A stretch of DNA of 64,000 bases from Staphylococcus sp. CAG:324 (GCA_000433035.1 FR890814.1:176640-240639), one strand, 5' to 3'; counted from the stretch's first letter, positions 34,072 through 43,402 are shown. The notes: a model not told the origin generated them from the sequence alone. A program made the numbers and translations.

Positions 34072-34315
34072 GATTTTCCTCCACAATTGCAATAATATTT
34101 TCAATACTTGTTATATAATACTCATTCATTCCTAATTTAAATTGTTTAGGATTCTTATCTACTATTACTTCATTACCAACCTTTATCGTTGATACCTCTG
34201 GACCTACATTTAAAACAATAAAACTATCATCTCCCATACTTGGCATATAAATCCCCTTCTGCCTTTGCTTTACTTTTTTTTGTAAAACCACATTATTATG
34301 AATCGCTTTAATCAT
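34064..34315 (-). CDS. groS: Co-chaperonin GroES, short and divergent
   Basis: An 83-residue GroES, about 11 residues shorter than usual. It starts MIKAIHNNVVLQKK. The mobile loop is shortened around KGIYMPSMGDD, where GGIVL is typical, and the core has FIVLNVGPEV, KVGNEVIVDK and YYITSIENIIAIVE. The roof-hairpin region is reduced. It caps GroEL in the ATP cycle. It is the first gene of the unit from the promoter at 34342-34370, with ribosome site GGAGGAATATATTTT upstream. Low similarity apart from these motifs could reflect co-evolution with the unusual GroEL. Confidence 0.85.
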   Translation of the reverse strand: MIKAIHNNVVLQKKVKQRQKGIYMPSMGDDSFIVLNVGPEVSTIKVGNEVIVDKNPKQFKLGMNEYYITSIENIIAIVEENHE

Positions 34316-34341
34316 AAAATATATTCCTCCATATTTAACTT

Positions 34342-34370
34342 ATTATAACATAACTTCACTATTTATTCAA
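34342..34370 (-). promoter_or_regulatory. Promoter of the groS-groL-...-uvrA unit
   Basis: On the minus strand TTGAAT (34365-34370), 17 bases, TATAAT (34342-34347), with TGT before the -10. The leader contains no CIRCE inverted repeat. Confidence 0.8.
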
Positions 34371-34484
34371 GTTTTGTTGACTTTTTTCTTTTTATTTATT
34401 CATCTAATTTTCTAAAATTTAAAAAATATAAACTTATTTTTTAGATGAAAAACGGAAATATTTGCATAACAAAAACAAATAATT

Positions 34485-34512
34485 TTGAAATAAATCACAA
34501 GTATGATATAAT
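34485..34512 (+). promoter_or_regulatory. Promoter of the pcp-endonuclease unit
   Basis: TTGAAA (34485-34490), a 16-base spacer and TATAAT (34507-34512) preceded by TGA. The start codon lies 18 bases further on. Confidence 0.75.
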
Positions 34513-34530
34513 CAATTGTGAGGTGATATG

Positions 34531-35088
34531 ATGAAACTATTATTAACAGCATTTGAAGCCTTTAATGGTAGGCCTACCAATATTGCTCAATTAGCAGTAA
34601 GTTATGTAACTTTAAATAATTCTCAAATAGAAGTGAACAAAAAATATTTACCTGTTGCCCTTTTTTCTTCTTTTCAATATATAAATTCATATATAGAAAA
34701 AGAAAAACCAGATGTTATAATATTATGTGGTGAGGCTATTGATAGAAAAAAGATTTCTCTTGAAATTAAAGCCAAAAATTTTATTAATAAAAAAATTGAT
34801 TATAAAGATGAGGTAAATCTAAATCAAAAATTAATTATTGAAAAAGGTCCCCAAACTATATATTCTATTTTTCCAAGCATTGAAGCATTATCACATCTTT
34901 TTACTCATTTCATTCAAGCTGAAATTAGTCTAGATGCAGGAGAATATATATGTAATGCTTTATACTATCAAGTCATGTATTACCATCCACAAATACCATG
35001 CATTTTTGTCCATTTTCCTTCACCAACAAGTAGCTTATCCATTGATCAAATGAGTAAAGCTTTAGAAATAATTATTCAATCATTATAG
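34531..35088 (+). CDS. Pyroglutamyl-peptidase-like (C15) protein, short form
   Basis: A 185-residue homologue of Pcp, which removes N-terminal pyroglutamate. The start MKLLLTAFEAFNGRPTN replaces GFEPFGG..NPS. The catalytic triad is kept: Glu in KISLEIKAKN, Cys in DAGEYICNALYY and His in IFVHFPSP. It is about 25-30 residues shorter than typical, and substrate-loop residues differ, so specificity may have changed. ATG 34531 lies 6 bases after GAGGTG, better than ATG 34528. It is 8 bases before the endonuclease lipoprotein gene. Confidence 0.8.
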   Translation: MKLLLTAFEAFNGRPTNIAQLAVSYVTLNNSQIEVNKKYLPVALFSSFQYINSYIEKEKPDVIILCGEAIDRKKISLEIKAKNFINKKIDYKDEVNLNQKLIIEKGPQTIYSIFPSIEALSHLFTHFIQAEISLDAGEYICNALYYQVMYYHPQIPCIFVHFPSPTSSLSIDQMSKALEIIIQSL

Positions 35089-35096
35089 GAGTTCGT

Positions 35097-37340
35097 ATGA
35101 AAAAAATCATTTTACCAGTTATTATAACCTTATTTTTAACTATATTTAGTGGATGTACTACATCAGAAATTAGGATTCCAAGCAATTTAGATGTTAAAAA
35201 TTATACTCTTACTTGGACATTACAAAATGATGTGAAATATTACGAAGTAGAAATGACTATTTTAGATGAAACTACTTATCATCAAGTTGAAAGTTATTTT
35301 GATTTTTCATCTTATCTTAATTCTAGTATTCAAACAATTTATTTTCGTGTAAAAGGACTAAAAGAGGGAACCACTTATTCTAACGATTCTAATTATTCCA
35401 ATTTATATACATATGATTATCCAGACTATAAAGAAAACTATGCCAAAGAAATTATAAATCAAAGTTTTCTTAATCAAAAAACGGCCCCAACAGGATGGAT
35501 ATACAATTATAATGCAAGTATTTATGCTGATGGTTCACTGAAGTTTTCTAATAACTATGAAAGTATTACATCCATTTCTTTTAAACCTTTTTCAACCTTT
35601 AAAGTGGAAGCTACTATTCTTGGTAAAAATGCAGGAGGAGATTCAACTATTACCATTTATGGATTAGATGATAATCATACTATTTTAGAACAATACCAAA
35701 TTGATGGTCCTATCTCAAATACTAAAACTACGATTAGTGCTATCTTTTCTAATACTGATATTACGAAAATAAAATTTGAATATTCCAAAAAAGTTATTGG
35801 CAATTTTGGTTTATTTGAAATAAAAATTTTCCATTTAGCTAATGATGAAATTGTTTCTATTGAACCTTTAGATTTAACAACAAATTATACTATTGGTGAT
35901 AATTTTGATTATCAAGGAAGTTTAAAAATTACATATAGTGACAAAACTAGTGAAATTCTTAATCTTGCCGCAATCAAAAATGAAATTATTATTTCTAATT
36001 TTAATAATAAACAATTTTATAAAGGAGAACTTAACATCACTTATAAAGATATTACAATCTCTTCACCATACACTATGTCCTATACTTATCCTTCTTTAAA
36101 TAATAGTTATCCCTATACTGATGTAGTTGTAAAACAAGATGTCATATATATACAATTAGATACTATTGACATCCTAATTCTTTTAACCGATGATTATAAC
36201 TTAGATGAACTTGGTCAATTGATAAAAGAGAATGATATTGAATATTTCATCAGTTATAATGATATCGAAAGTTTAAAAGCTAAAAAGTTTATACAATTAG
36301 ATGATGTCGATACTCAAACCTATCATCTTTCACCAACTGCGACTCTTATTTATACACCTAATGGCATTTTATTTAATAATTATCATACTCAAATCTTAAT
36401 TGATACCACTGGTGAAATTGATGAGGCAATCCTGTCCTCTTACGACTACATTATTACCAATTCTTCTCATTATCTGGCCCAAAGCAAAAACGTAATTATT
36501 CATAAAACAACAACTATGAATGACTATGACAATATCAATACAATATATATGACCAATCCCAACACTTCAATCTATGATCTTTCTTACCAAAATGAAATAT
36601 TATGGCAAATTGATAAATATTCTTCTCATTTTACAATTGATGTAACAGAAATTAGTTCTTTAGATATATGGAATAATGAATATAAACATCTTGAAAATTT
36701 ATATCCTTATAATCATGAAGACTACTATGAATCAATAATTGGTTTAACAGGTGATGCATTAAAAAACCAATTATCATTACTTATTCGTTCTACCCACACT
36801 AATATTGTTGATTACGATTTTGCTAGAAATGCCTACCTTTTAACTGATCCAGATTTTGATAATCCTGGAAATATTATTCTATTTTATAGTGGTCAATCAA
36901 TAAATGGAACTTGGGAAAATGGAATTACTTGGAATCGGGAACATATTTGGCCGAAATCCTTATCAGGTGGTTTATATTCAACCGTAACCGGTTCAACTAA
37001 AAATGCAGGAACTGATCTTCATCAATTAAGACCCGCACTTACTTCAATTAATTCATCTAGAAACAATAAACCTTTTGGTCCTACAACAGATAATCTTTAC
37101 TTTGAACCAAAAGATGATATAAAAGGTGATGTAGCTAGAATAATCTTTTATATGAATATTCGATATAATATGGATATTGAAAAACTTGGTGTTGCAAAAA
37201 GCGTGGAAATGTTAATTTTGTGGCATAATCAAGATCCTGTCGATTATTATGAAATATATCGTAACGAACAAATACAACAAATTCAAGGTAACTATAATCC
37301 TTTTATCGATAATCCTTGGTTAGTAGATTTTATTTATTAA
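35097..37340 (+). CDS. Large endonuclease I-family lipoprotein
   Basis: A 747-residue exported nuclease. Signal with lipobox FSGC (Cys20), a fibronectin-like strand region (about 25-100), a CBM/jelly-roll-like part (about 115-250) and a Big-type domain (about 255-335). A region (about 345-510) rich in short strands (IYIQLDTIDILILLTDD) follows. The C-terminal nuclease domain (about 560-747) has WNREHIWPKS, AGTDLHQLRPALTSINSSRNN and FEPKDDIKGDVARIIFYMN, the metal and catalytic signature of EndA/Bsn-type enzymes. It probably digests extracellular DNA or RNA for nutrient salvage. AGGAGTTCGT precedes ATG. Confidence 0.9.
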   Translation: MKKIILPVIITLFLTIFSGCTTSEIRIPSNLDVKNYTLTWTLQNDVKYYEVEMTILDETTYHQVESYFDFSSYLNSSIQTIYFRVKGLKEGTTYSNDSNYSNLYTYDYPDYKENYAKEIINQSFLNQKTAPTGWIYNYNASIYADGSLKFSNNYESITSISFKPFSTFKVEATILGKNAGGDSTITIYGLDDNHTILEQYQIDGPISNTKTTISAIFSNTDITKIKFEYSKKVIGNFGLFEIKIFHLANDEIVSIEPLDLTTNYTIGDNFDYQGSLKITYSDKTSEILNLAAIKNEIIISNFNNKQFYKGELNITYKDITISSPYTMSYTYPSLNNSYPYTDVVVKQDVIYIQLDTIDILILLTDDYNLDELGQLIKENDIEYFISYNDIESLKAKKFIQLDDVDTQTYHLSPTATLIYTPNGILFNNYHTQILIDTTGEIDEAILSSYDYIITNSSHYLAQSKNVIIHKTTTMNDYDNINTIYMTNPNTSIYDLSYQNEILWQIDKYSSHFTIDVTEISSLDIWNNEYKHLENLYPYNHEDYYESIIGLTGDALKNQLSLLIRSTHTNIVDYDFARNAYLLTDPDFDNPGNIILFYSGQSINGTWENGITWNREHIWPKSLSGGLYSTVTGSTKNAGTDLHQLRPALTSINSSRNNKPFGPTTDNLYFEPKDDIKGDVARIIFYMNIRYNMDIEKLGVAKSVEMLILWHNQDPVDYYEIYRNEQIQQIQGNYNPFIDNPWLVDFIY

Positions 37341-37344
37341 AAAA

Positions 37345-37394
37345 GACTTGTGAGAATAGTTTGATTTCATTACAAACTTCTCGCAAGTCCTTTT
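37345..37394. terminator. Bidirectional terminator, endonuclease / MATE genes
   Basis: GACTTGTGAGA...GTTTG pairs with CAAAC..TCTCGCAAGTC in a long imperfect hairpin flanked by A and T runs between two convergent genes. Confidence 0.75.
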
Positions 37395-38794
37395 TAATTG
37401 CTAATTAATTCTAATTGAGATTTTTTTAATATTTTTTTATAAACAATTACATACATTAAATACTCTACCGCAAAAGTGACAATCCATGAAATTGGATAAG
37501 ACATATATAAATAATGTAAATCATTATAATTAGAAAAATCAGTAACATTGTAAAAAATTAAATATATCCAAAAAACCCTAAAAACACAAACACCAATTAT
37601 AGATACAATCATTGGCGTAATCGAGTACCCTAAACCTCTTAAAACTCCGACCATTACATCCATAATACCACATAAAAAATAAGGTAAACATAAATAATGT
37701 AGCCTAATATATGAAACATCAATTTCACCCGGAACATCTGTATATATCCTTGATACATACCGACCACATAAAAAGAGACTTCCTCCAAGTACTACACCAA
37801 CTAAAGTAACAAAAATTAGACAATACCATGTAATTTTATGAATATTATGATATTTTTTAACACCCATATTTTGACCTACAAACGCAAGAGATGCATGATA
37901 TACAGAATTCATTGAAATATATACAAATCCCTCTATACTTTGAGCAGCAGAATTTCCATTGATAGCAGTAGTGCCAAACTTATTAATTGATGATTGAATA
38001 AGCACATTAGAAATAGAAAAAATAGAACCTTGAATACCTGCTGGTAATCCAATTTTTGTTATTTCTATCAATTCCTTTTTATAAATATGAATTTTTTTAA
38101 AAGAAAACTTGTATATTTCCTTTGTTTTAATTAAACAATTCATAATTAAAATACAAGATACTACTTGAGATATTACCGTTGCAATGGCCACTCCATCGAC
38201 ATCCATTTTAAAAACTACCACAAAAACAATGTTTAAAACAATATTGACTAACCCTGCAATACTTAAATAATAAAGTGGTCTTTTGGTATCACCAACTCCT
38301 CTAAGAATACTTGCGGCAAAATTATAAAGCATATTAAAAGGCATACCAATAAAATATATTTTTAAATATACTACCGCAAGATCAATGGGGTTATCCATCA
38401 TTTGTAAAAAATTACGAGCAAAAATAAAACCAACAATACCTAAAACAAAACCACAAATGACACTAATGGTAATTGATGTATGTACAATTTTTGATAGTTT
38501 ATTGGCATCTTTAGAAGCAAAACTTCTTGCACACATTACATTAGAACCAACCGATAATCCCATAAATAAATTAATAATCAAATTAATCAAAGCTGAAGTA
38601 GAACCAACTGCTCCAAGTGCGTCAGGTTCATCACTGAACTGTCCGACAACGATTAAGTCAGCCGCATTATACAACAACTGTAAAATACCTGTAAACATAA
38701 GTGGTAGACAAAACAAAACAATTTTTTTAAAAAAATTACCATTTGTCATATCCACTTCATAGTGTTTTCTTTTTTTAACTGATGTTATAGACAT
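37394..38794 (-). CDS. MATE-family efflux transporter
   Basis: A 466-residue protein with 12 membrane helices and MATE features: PLMFTGILQLLYNAADLIVVGQFS near the start, GAVGSTSALINLIINLFMGLSVG, and the second-half repeat IGLPAGIQGSIFSISNVLIQ. It exports organic cations or drugs using a Na+ or H+ gradient. ATG 38794 follows GAGGG at 7 bases. It appears to be a single gene in front of a bidirectional terminator. Confidence 0.92.
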   Translation of the reverse strand: MSITSVKKRKHYEVDMTNGNFFKKIVLFCLPLMFTGILQLLYNAADLIVVGQFSDEPDALGAVGSTSALINLIINLFMGLSVGSNVMCARSFASKDANKLSKIVHTSITISVICGFVLGIVGFIFARNFLQMMDNPIDLAVVYLKIYFIGMPFNMLYNFAASILRGVGDTKRPLYYLSIAGLVNIVLNIVFVVVFKMDVDGVAIATVISQVVSCILIMNCLIKTKEIYKFSFKKIHIYKKELIEITKIGLPAGIQGSIFSISNVLIQSSINKFGTTAINGNSAAQSIEGFVYISMNSVYHASLAFVGQNMGVKKYHNIHKITWYCLIFVTLVGVVLGGSLFLCGRYVSRIYTDVPGEIDVSYIRLHYLCLPYFLCGIMDVMVGVLRGLGYSITPMIVSIIGVCVFRVFWIYLIFYNVTDFSNYNDLHYLYMSYPISWIVTFAVEYLMYVIVYKKILKKSQLELISN

Positions 38795-38883
38795 AATTTT
38801 TCCCTCTTATACTAGATAAATATTATACTTATTTTTATAAATATGTTTATTTATATGCTTATAAAAAGGTTTACATTAACTAT

Positions 38884-39312
38884 TTAAATATCATTCATCA
38901 AACTTAAAATTATATTTTTTACATTATCATATGAACATTGATTTACAAATTCTTCAATAGAAATAAAATTAGTTTCTAAAATTCTTGGTTCTTTTATTTT
39001 AGGAACCTCTTTTTTCATAATTTTAAATAATAGAGGATATACTTTCTTTTCAACTTCTTCTAACTTATTATTAGTAAATTTTATCGTATAAGAATCTAAA
39101 CTTTTAACATATGAGGATGGTTCTAAAATAATTCCTGTTTCTTCATAGCATTCTCTAATAGCACATTCAATTTTTGTTTCACCATCTTCTATATGACCCT
39201 TGGGTAAAGAAAATTTAGGCATACCATATATTAACTCTTTAATATACAAAATTTCATGATGATATATTACAATAGCCATTACACTTTCTTCTGTTTGTAG
39301 TTTAGTTCCCAT
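38884..39312 (-). CDS. Nudix hydrolase
   Basis: A 142-residue enzyme with a perfect Nudix box at about residues 39-61 (GHIEDGETKIECAIRECYEETGI: G-x5-E-x7-RE-x2-EE-x-G-I). It hydrolyses a nucleoside diphosphate linked to another group; LPKGHIEDGE resembles Ap4A hydrolase and MutT-like members, but the substrate is unknown. ATG 39312 follows AGGAGAAATTTAGA. It has its own promoter (39400-39428). Confidence 0.9.
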   Translation of the reverse strand: MGTKLQTEESVMAIVIYHHEILYIKELIYGMPKFSLPKGHIEDGETKIECAIRECYEETGIILEPSSYVKSLDSYTIKFTNNKLEEVEKKVYPLLFKIMKKEVPKIKEPRILETNFISIEEFVNQCSYDNVKNIILSLMNDI

Positions 39313-39399
39313 TCTAAATTTCTCCTAAATTTTGTTAAATTTATCATATTAATTGATTTAAATATTTTACAAATAAACTAAATCATTTCTATATTATTT

Positions 39400-39428
39400 A
39401 TTATATTAAAATTTATTGAAAATTGCAA
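39400..39428 (-). promoter_or_regulatory. Promoter of the Nudix gene
   Basis: On the minus strand TTGCAA (39423-39428), 17 bases, TATAAT (39400-39405). Confidence 0.65.
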
Positions 39429-39436
39429 ATAAAAAT

Positions 39437-39469
39437 AAAAAGGATAAATTTAAATAATTTATCCTTTTT
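39437..39469 (-). terminator. Terminator after pgi
   Basis: A 14-bp stem AAAAAGGATAAATT / AATTTATCCTTTTT with a 5-base loop, 6 bases beyond the pgi stop. Confidence 0.85.
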
Positions 39470-39475
39470 TCAATA

Positions 39476-40798
39476 TTATAATCTTTCTAAAAGTTTCTTA
39501 CGAAGATTTTCATATCCTGGTTTACCAAGTAACGCAAACATATTTTTCTTATAATCTTCAACTCCTGGTTGATTAAATGGATTAACCTTAAGCATATATC
39601 CCGAAACACCACAAGAAAACATAAAGAAATACAATACATATCCTATAGTATACTCATCTATACTTTCAATTTCTAAAACAATATTAGGTACTCCTCCATC
39701 TACATGGGCAAGAATTGTTCCTTGCATTGCCTTTTTAGCAACACTATCAAAATTAGTTCCCGCTAAAAAATTTAACCCATCTAAATCGTTTTCCTCATTT
39801 TGTAAGATAAAATCTATTTGAGGTTTTTTGATATTTACAACCGTTTCAAACATAATGCGCATTCCATCTTGAATATATTGACCCATTGAATGCAAATCAG
39901 TAGAATAAACAAGACTAGCAGGAAACAACCCTTTATGATCTTTACCTTCTGATTCTCCATATAATTGTTTCCACCATTCACTAATAAATGTTAACTTTGG
40001 TTCATAATTAACAAGAACCTCTACCATCTTTCCTTTATTGTAAAGTAAATTTCTAATACTTGCATATAGTAAACTACTATTATCTAAATATTTTGTATTT
40101 TTACAATCATAATAGGCATCACTTGCACCTTTCATTAAGTTATCTATATTAATGCCACTAGCACAAACTGGTAAAAGTCCTACTGCAGTAAACCATGAAT
40201 ATCTACCACCAATATCATCTGGTACAACAAAAGTTTCATAACCTTCATTAGTAGCAAGCATTCGTAACGCTCCTTTTTCTTTATCGGTAGTTGCATAAAT
40301 TCGTTCATGAGCATTACTGCCATACTTCTCAATTAACAATTGTCTAAACAATCTAAATGCAATTGCTGGTTCAGTAGTGGTTCCTGATTTAGATATAACA
40401 TTAATAGAAAAATCTTTATTACGAACATACTCTAATAGTTCTGCCATATAAGATGATGACAAATTATTACCTACAAAAATAACTTCTAAATCTTTATCTT
40501 TTCGAAAATATGGTTGTAAACTTTCAATAATAGCTTTAGCACCAAGATAAGAACCACCAATACCAATTACGATTAAAACATCACTATTTTTTCTGATTTT
40601 CTCGGCTGCAATTTTAATTTTTGTATACTCTTCTTTATCGTAGTTATTGGCGTACTCTATCCATCCTAAAAAATCAGCACCTTCACCTTTTTTATTCAGT
40701 AAGATATTTTTAGCATCTAAAACTGTTTTTTCATTATTTTTAATTTCTTCTTCTGATACAAAATTCAAAACATTCTTATAATTCAAACTAACTTTCAT
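39476..40798 (-). CDS. pgi: Glucose-6-phosphate isomerase
   Basis: A 440-residue isomerase of the short gram-positive type, interconverting glucose 6-phosphate and fructose 6-phosphate. Motifs: VIGIGGSYLGAKA, VISKSGTTTEPAIAFR (phosphate site), DDIGGRYSWFTAVGLLP, EWWKQLYGESEGKDHKG and a C-terminal QPGVEDYKK. It is the last gene of the dnaE-ROK-pgcA-pgi unit, 11 bases after pgcA. Confidence 0.97.
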   Translation of the reverse strand: MKVSLNYKNVLNFVSEEEIKNNEKTVLDAKNILLNKKGEGADFLGWIEYANNYDKEEYTKIKIAAEKIRKNSDVLIVIGIGGSYLGAKAIIESLQPYFRKDKDLEVIFVGNNLSSSYMAELLEYVRNKDFSINVISKSGTTTEPAIAFRLFRQLLIEKYGSNAHERIYATTDKEKGALRMLATNEGYETFVVPDDIGGRYSWFTAVGLLPVCASGINIDNLMKGASDAYYDCKNTKYLDNSSLLYASIRNLLYNKGKMVEVLVNYEPKLTFISEWWKQLYGESEGKDHKGLFPASLVYSTDLHSMGQYIQDGMRIMFETVVNIKKPQIDFILQNEENDLDGLNFLAGTNFDSVAKKAMQGTILAHVDGGVPNIVLEIESIDEYTIGYVLYFFMFSCGVSGYMLKVNPFNQPGVEDYKKNMFALLGKPGYENLRKKLLERL

Positions 40799-40809
40799 TT
40801 TTTCACCCC

Positions 40810-42516
40810 CTATTTGATATTTTCAATAATTTCAAGAATCGCTTTTTTAAGTTGCTCAATAAATTCTTGGGCTTTCCTATATGATGAGGCTTTAATAGCA
40901 ATATAGATTTTTAGTTTAGGTTCTGTTCCTGATGGTCTTAAAACAAACCATCCACCATCATCAAATATATATTTTAAAACAAATGATTGAGGAAGGGTAA
41001 GAGAAGATATTTTACCCTCTTCAATCCTTTCTAATCTATCATAGTCTTCAAATACTTTGATATGAGCACCAGCAATCTCAGTTAGTTTCATTTTTTGAAA
41101 AGTTCTCATAATTTTTTCAATTCTTTTACTTCCTTCAATTCCAGCAAGAGCGATATTATGCACCCCTTCTAAATAATAACCATATTCCTCATATAAATCG
41201 TTTAAAACATGAATCAATGTTTTATTTTGAGATTTATAAAATGATGCTACTTCAGATAATAATAACGACGCTTGAAAAGAATCTTTATCTCTAACAAAAT
41301 CTTCAATAACATATCCATAGGATTCTTCATAACCAAAGAAAAACTCTTTATCTGTATTTTCAATTTTAGCTGCTTGCTCTCCAATATATTTAAACCCAGT
41401 TAATGTTTGTACAAGTTCTAAACCATATTTTTCACAAATTGCTTTAGCAAAATTAGAAGTAACAATTGTATTAAAAACAATTGCCTTTTTTTGATGTTTT
41501 TTATATTTACCAAGATAATCTAATAAAATAGCACCCGTTTGATTTCCTGTAAGTAATATATATCTACCATTATCATCTTTTGCGGCAATCCCCATTCTAT
41601 CAGCATCAGGATCTGTTGCAATCAAAATATCAGCATTCACTCTTTCTCCTAATTGAATAGCATATTCAAAAGCACTTGCTTCTTCTGGATTTGGTGACTT
41701 TAACGTTGAAAAATTACCATCTGGTATCATTTGTTCTTCTACTGGATATACATGATATCCACAAGAGGAAAGAAGTTCAACCATATGCGTAGCACCTGTG
41801 CCATGAAGAGGAGTATATACTATCTTAATATTATCTTTTTTCACATCATTTATTTTTATTTTTTTTACTCTTGCAACATATGCATTATCAACTTCTTCAT
41901 CAATCATCTTAATTAAACCTTTTGCAACTAAACTATCAAATTCTTCTGATTGAATATGAAACATATCATCAATTTTGCTAATTTCATCAATTACCTTATC
42001 AGCAAGTTCTGGTACTAATTGACAACCATTATGATCATAAATTTTATACCCATTATAAATTGGTGGATTATGACTAGCAGTAATCATAATTCCTCCCGCA
42101 CATTTTAAATATCTAACTGTAAAACTCAATTGTGGAGTTGAACGAATCGATGTATATAAATATGCTTTCACGCCACAACTTGCAATAATCTCAGCCGCAT
42201 GTTTAGCAAACAAATAAGAATTTTTACGACAATCATATGAAATTGCAACTCCCATTTCTTTAATGTTGGGATATTTTTTTATCATATAATTTAAAAACCC
42301 TAGAGTTGATTTTCTGACAACATATATATTCATTCTATCAGTTCCTACTCCTAAGATCCCGCGAAGACCTCCGGTTCCAAAAGCAATATCATTATAAAAT
42401 GCGTTCATAAGAGCTTCTTCATTATCTTTTATTTTTTCTAATTCTTCTTTTAAAGAAGGATCTAATTCTTTAAAGTTTTCCCATTTTTTAACTTTTTCCA
42501 AAGTTTTTTGATCCAT
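40810..42516 (-). CDS. pgcA: Phosphoglucomutase (alpha-D-phosphohexomutase)
   Basis: A 568-residue mutase. The phospho-serine loop is ITASHNPPIYNGYK, the metal loop DPDADRMG, the sugar loop GYEESYGYV and the phosphate-binding loop RPSGTEPKLKIY. Length and the GTGGLRGILGVGTDRMN start match Bacillus PgcA-type enzymes, which convert glucose 6-phosphate and glucose 1-phosphate for cell-envelope glycolipids and glycogen; some act on mannose or ribose phosphates. It overlaps the ROK gene stop by one base. Confidence 0.94.
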   Translation of the reverse strand: MDQKTLEKVKKWENFKELDPSLKEELEKIKDNEEALMNAFYNDIAFGTGGLRGILGVGTDRMNIYVVRKSTLGFLNYMIKKYPNIKEMGVAISYDCRKNSYLFAKHAAEIIASCGVKAYLYTSIRSTPQLSFTVRYLKCAGGIMITASHNPPIYNGYKIYDHNGCQLVPELADKVIDEISKIDDMFHIQSEEFDSLVAKGLIKMIDEEVDNAYVARVKKIKINDVKKDNIKIVYTPLHGTGATHMVELLSSCGYHVYPVEEQMIPDGNFSTLKSPNPEEASAFEYAIQLGERVNADILIATDPDADRMGIAAKDDNGRYILLTGNQTGAILLDYLGKYKKHQKKAIVFNTIVTSNFAKAICEKYGLELVQTLTGFKYIGEQAAKIENTDKEFFFGYEESYGYVIEDFVRDKDSFQASLLLSEVASFYKSQNKTLIHVLNDLYEEYGYYLEGVHNIALAGIEGSKRIEKIMRTFQKMKLTEIAGAHIKVFEDYDRLERIEEGKISSLTLPQSFVLKYIFDDGGWFVLRPSGTEPKLKIYIAIKASSYRKAQEFIEQLKKAILEIIENIK

Positions 42517-43391
42517 TATTTTTTCTCCTTTTTATATTCAATAAAATTATAATATGCTCCAAGCATACCACCATCGTTTCGATAACTCGCACTTAAAACT
42601 TTTGCGGTATTTCTAAAACCATATGACAAATGAGAATTCATATATTTTTCAACTGAAGAAGCAAATGATTCTCTTTTAGAAATTCCCCCACCGATAATAA
42701 TTGCCTCTGGATTATATACATATACTAAATTGGCCATTCCAATACCAAGCAAATCATAAAATCGATTGACTACCGCAATTGCAATTTCATCTTGATTATC
42801 ATATAGTTGAAATAACTCTATTCCATTATGAACATCCAGACCTGCTCTTCTTGCCTCTTTAATTAAAGCTTGAGTGGAAGCAACGCTTTCCCATTTAGCA
42901 TTACCAATTAAAACCCTACCAACTTCACCTGCATTGTAATTTTTCCCACGCCAAATTTCATCATTCATAACAATGGCCCCACCAATACCAGTACCTACTG
43001 TAAGAACAATAAAGTGATCAAAATCTTTTGCAGCACCATTTACACATTCCGCTTTGGCAAAACTATTCACATCGTTGTCCGCAATACAATCTAGTCCTAC
43101 TCTTTCTTTAAATATTTTTCTAAAATCCCAATCTGAAAAACTAGGTAAAGCATCTGGTGCAATTTCAATATATGCTTTTTCAAAATTCACACTACCAGCA
43201 CAAGATATGCCAATTCCATCTATTTGATATGTATCCTTCATCTTTCGAGCCATATCAACTAAAATATTCGTTAAATGTTCTTTTCCAAGATCTGCATTTG
43301 TATCAAATAACCCTTTTTCTAAAAATTTTTCATTATCGATGACACCATATTTTACATTAGTGCCACCAATATCAAAACAAAGTACTCTCAT
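42516..43391 (-). CDS. ROK-family sugar kinase, zinc-motif-less
   Basis: A 291-residue ROK kinase, probably glucokinase by context. It has the ATP loop CFDIGGTNVKYGVID, catalytic Asp in IADNDVNSFAKAE, LTVGTGIGGAIVMND and NAGEVGR. The usual ROK zinc site (GH...CxCGxxGCxE) is missing: after AGEVGR the protein reads VLIGNAKWESVAST with no cysteine pattern. Fructokinase or N-acetylmannosamine kinase remains possible. It lies 11 bases after dnaE and overlaps pgcA, giving a glucose-to-fructose 6-phosphate set. Confidence 0.88.
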   Translation of the reverse strand: MRVLCFDIGGTNVKYGVIDNEKFLEKGLFDTNADLGKEHLTNILVDMARKMKDTYQIDGIGISCAGSVNFEKAYIEIAPDALPSFSDWDFRKIFKERVGLDCIADNDVNSFAKAECVNGAAKDFDHFIVLTVGTGIGGAIVMNDEIWRGKNYNAGEVGRVLIGNAKWESVASTQALIKEARRAGLDVHNGIELFQLYDNQDEIAIAVVNRFYDLLGIGMANLVYVYNPEAIIIGGGISKRESFASSVEKYMNSHLSYGFRNTAKVLSASYRNDGGMLGAYYNFIEYKKEKK

Positions 43392-43402
43392 ATATTCTCC
43401 TT

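Noticed and set aside
33284..34135. Plus-strand ORFs opposite groL
   Set aside because: Antisense shadows, low complexity, no ribosome site.
34316..34440. CIRCE element before groS
   Set aside because: No TTAGCACTC-N9-GAGTGCTAA-like inverted repeat could be found.
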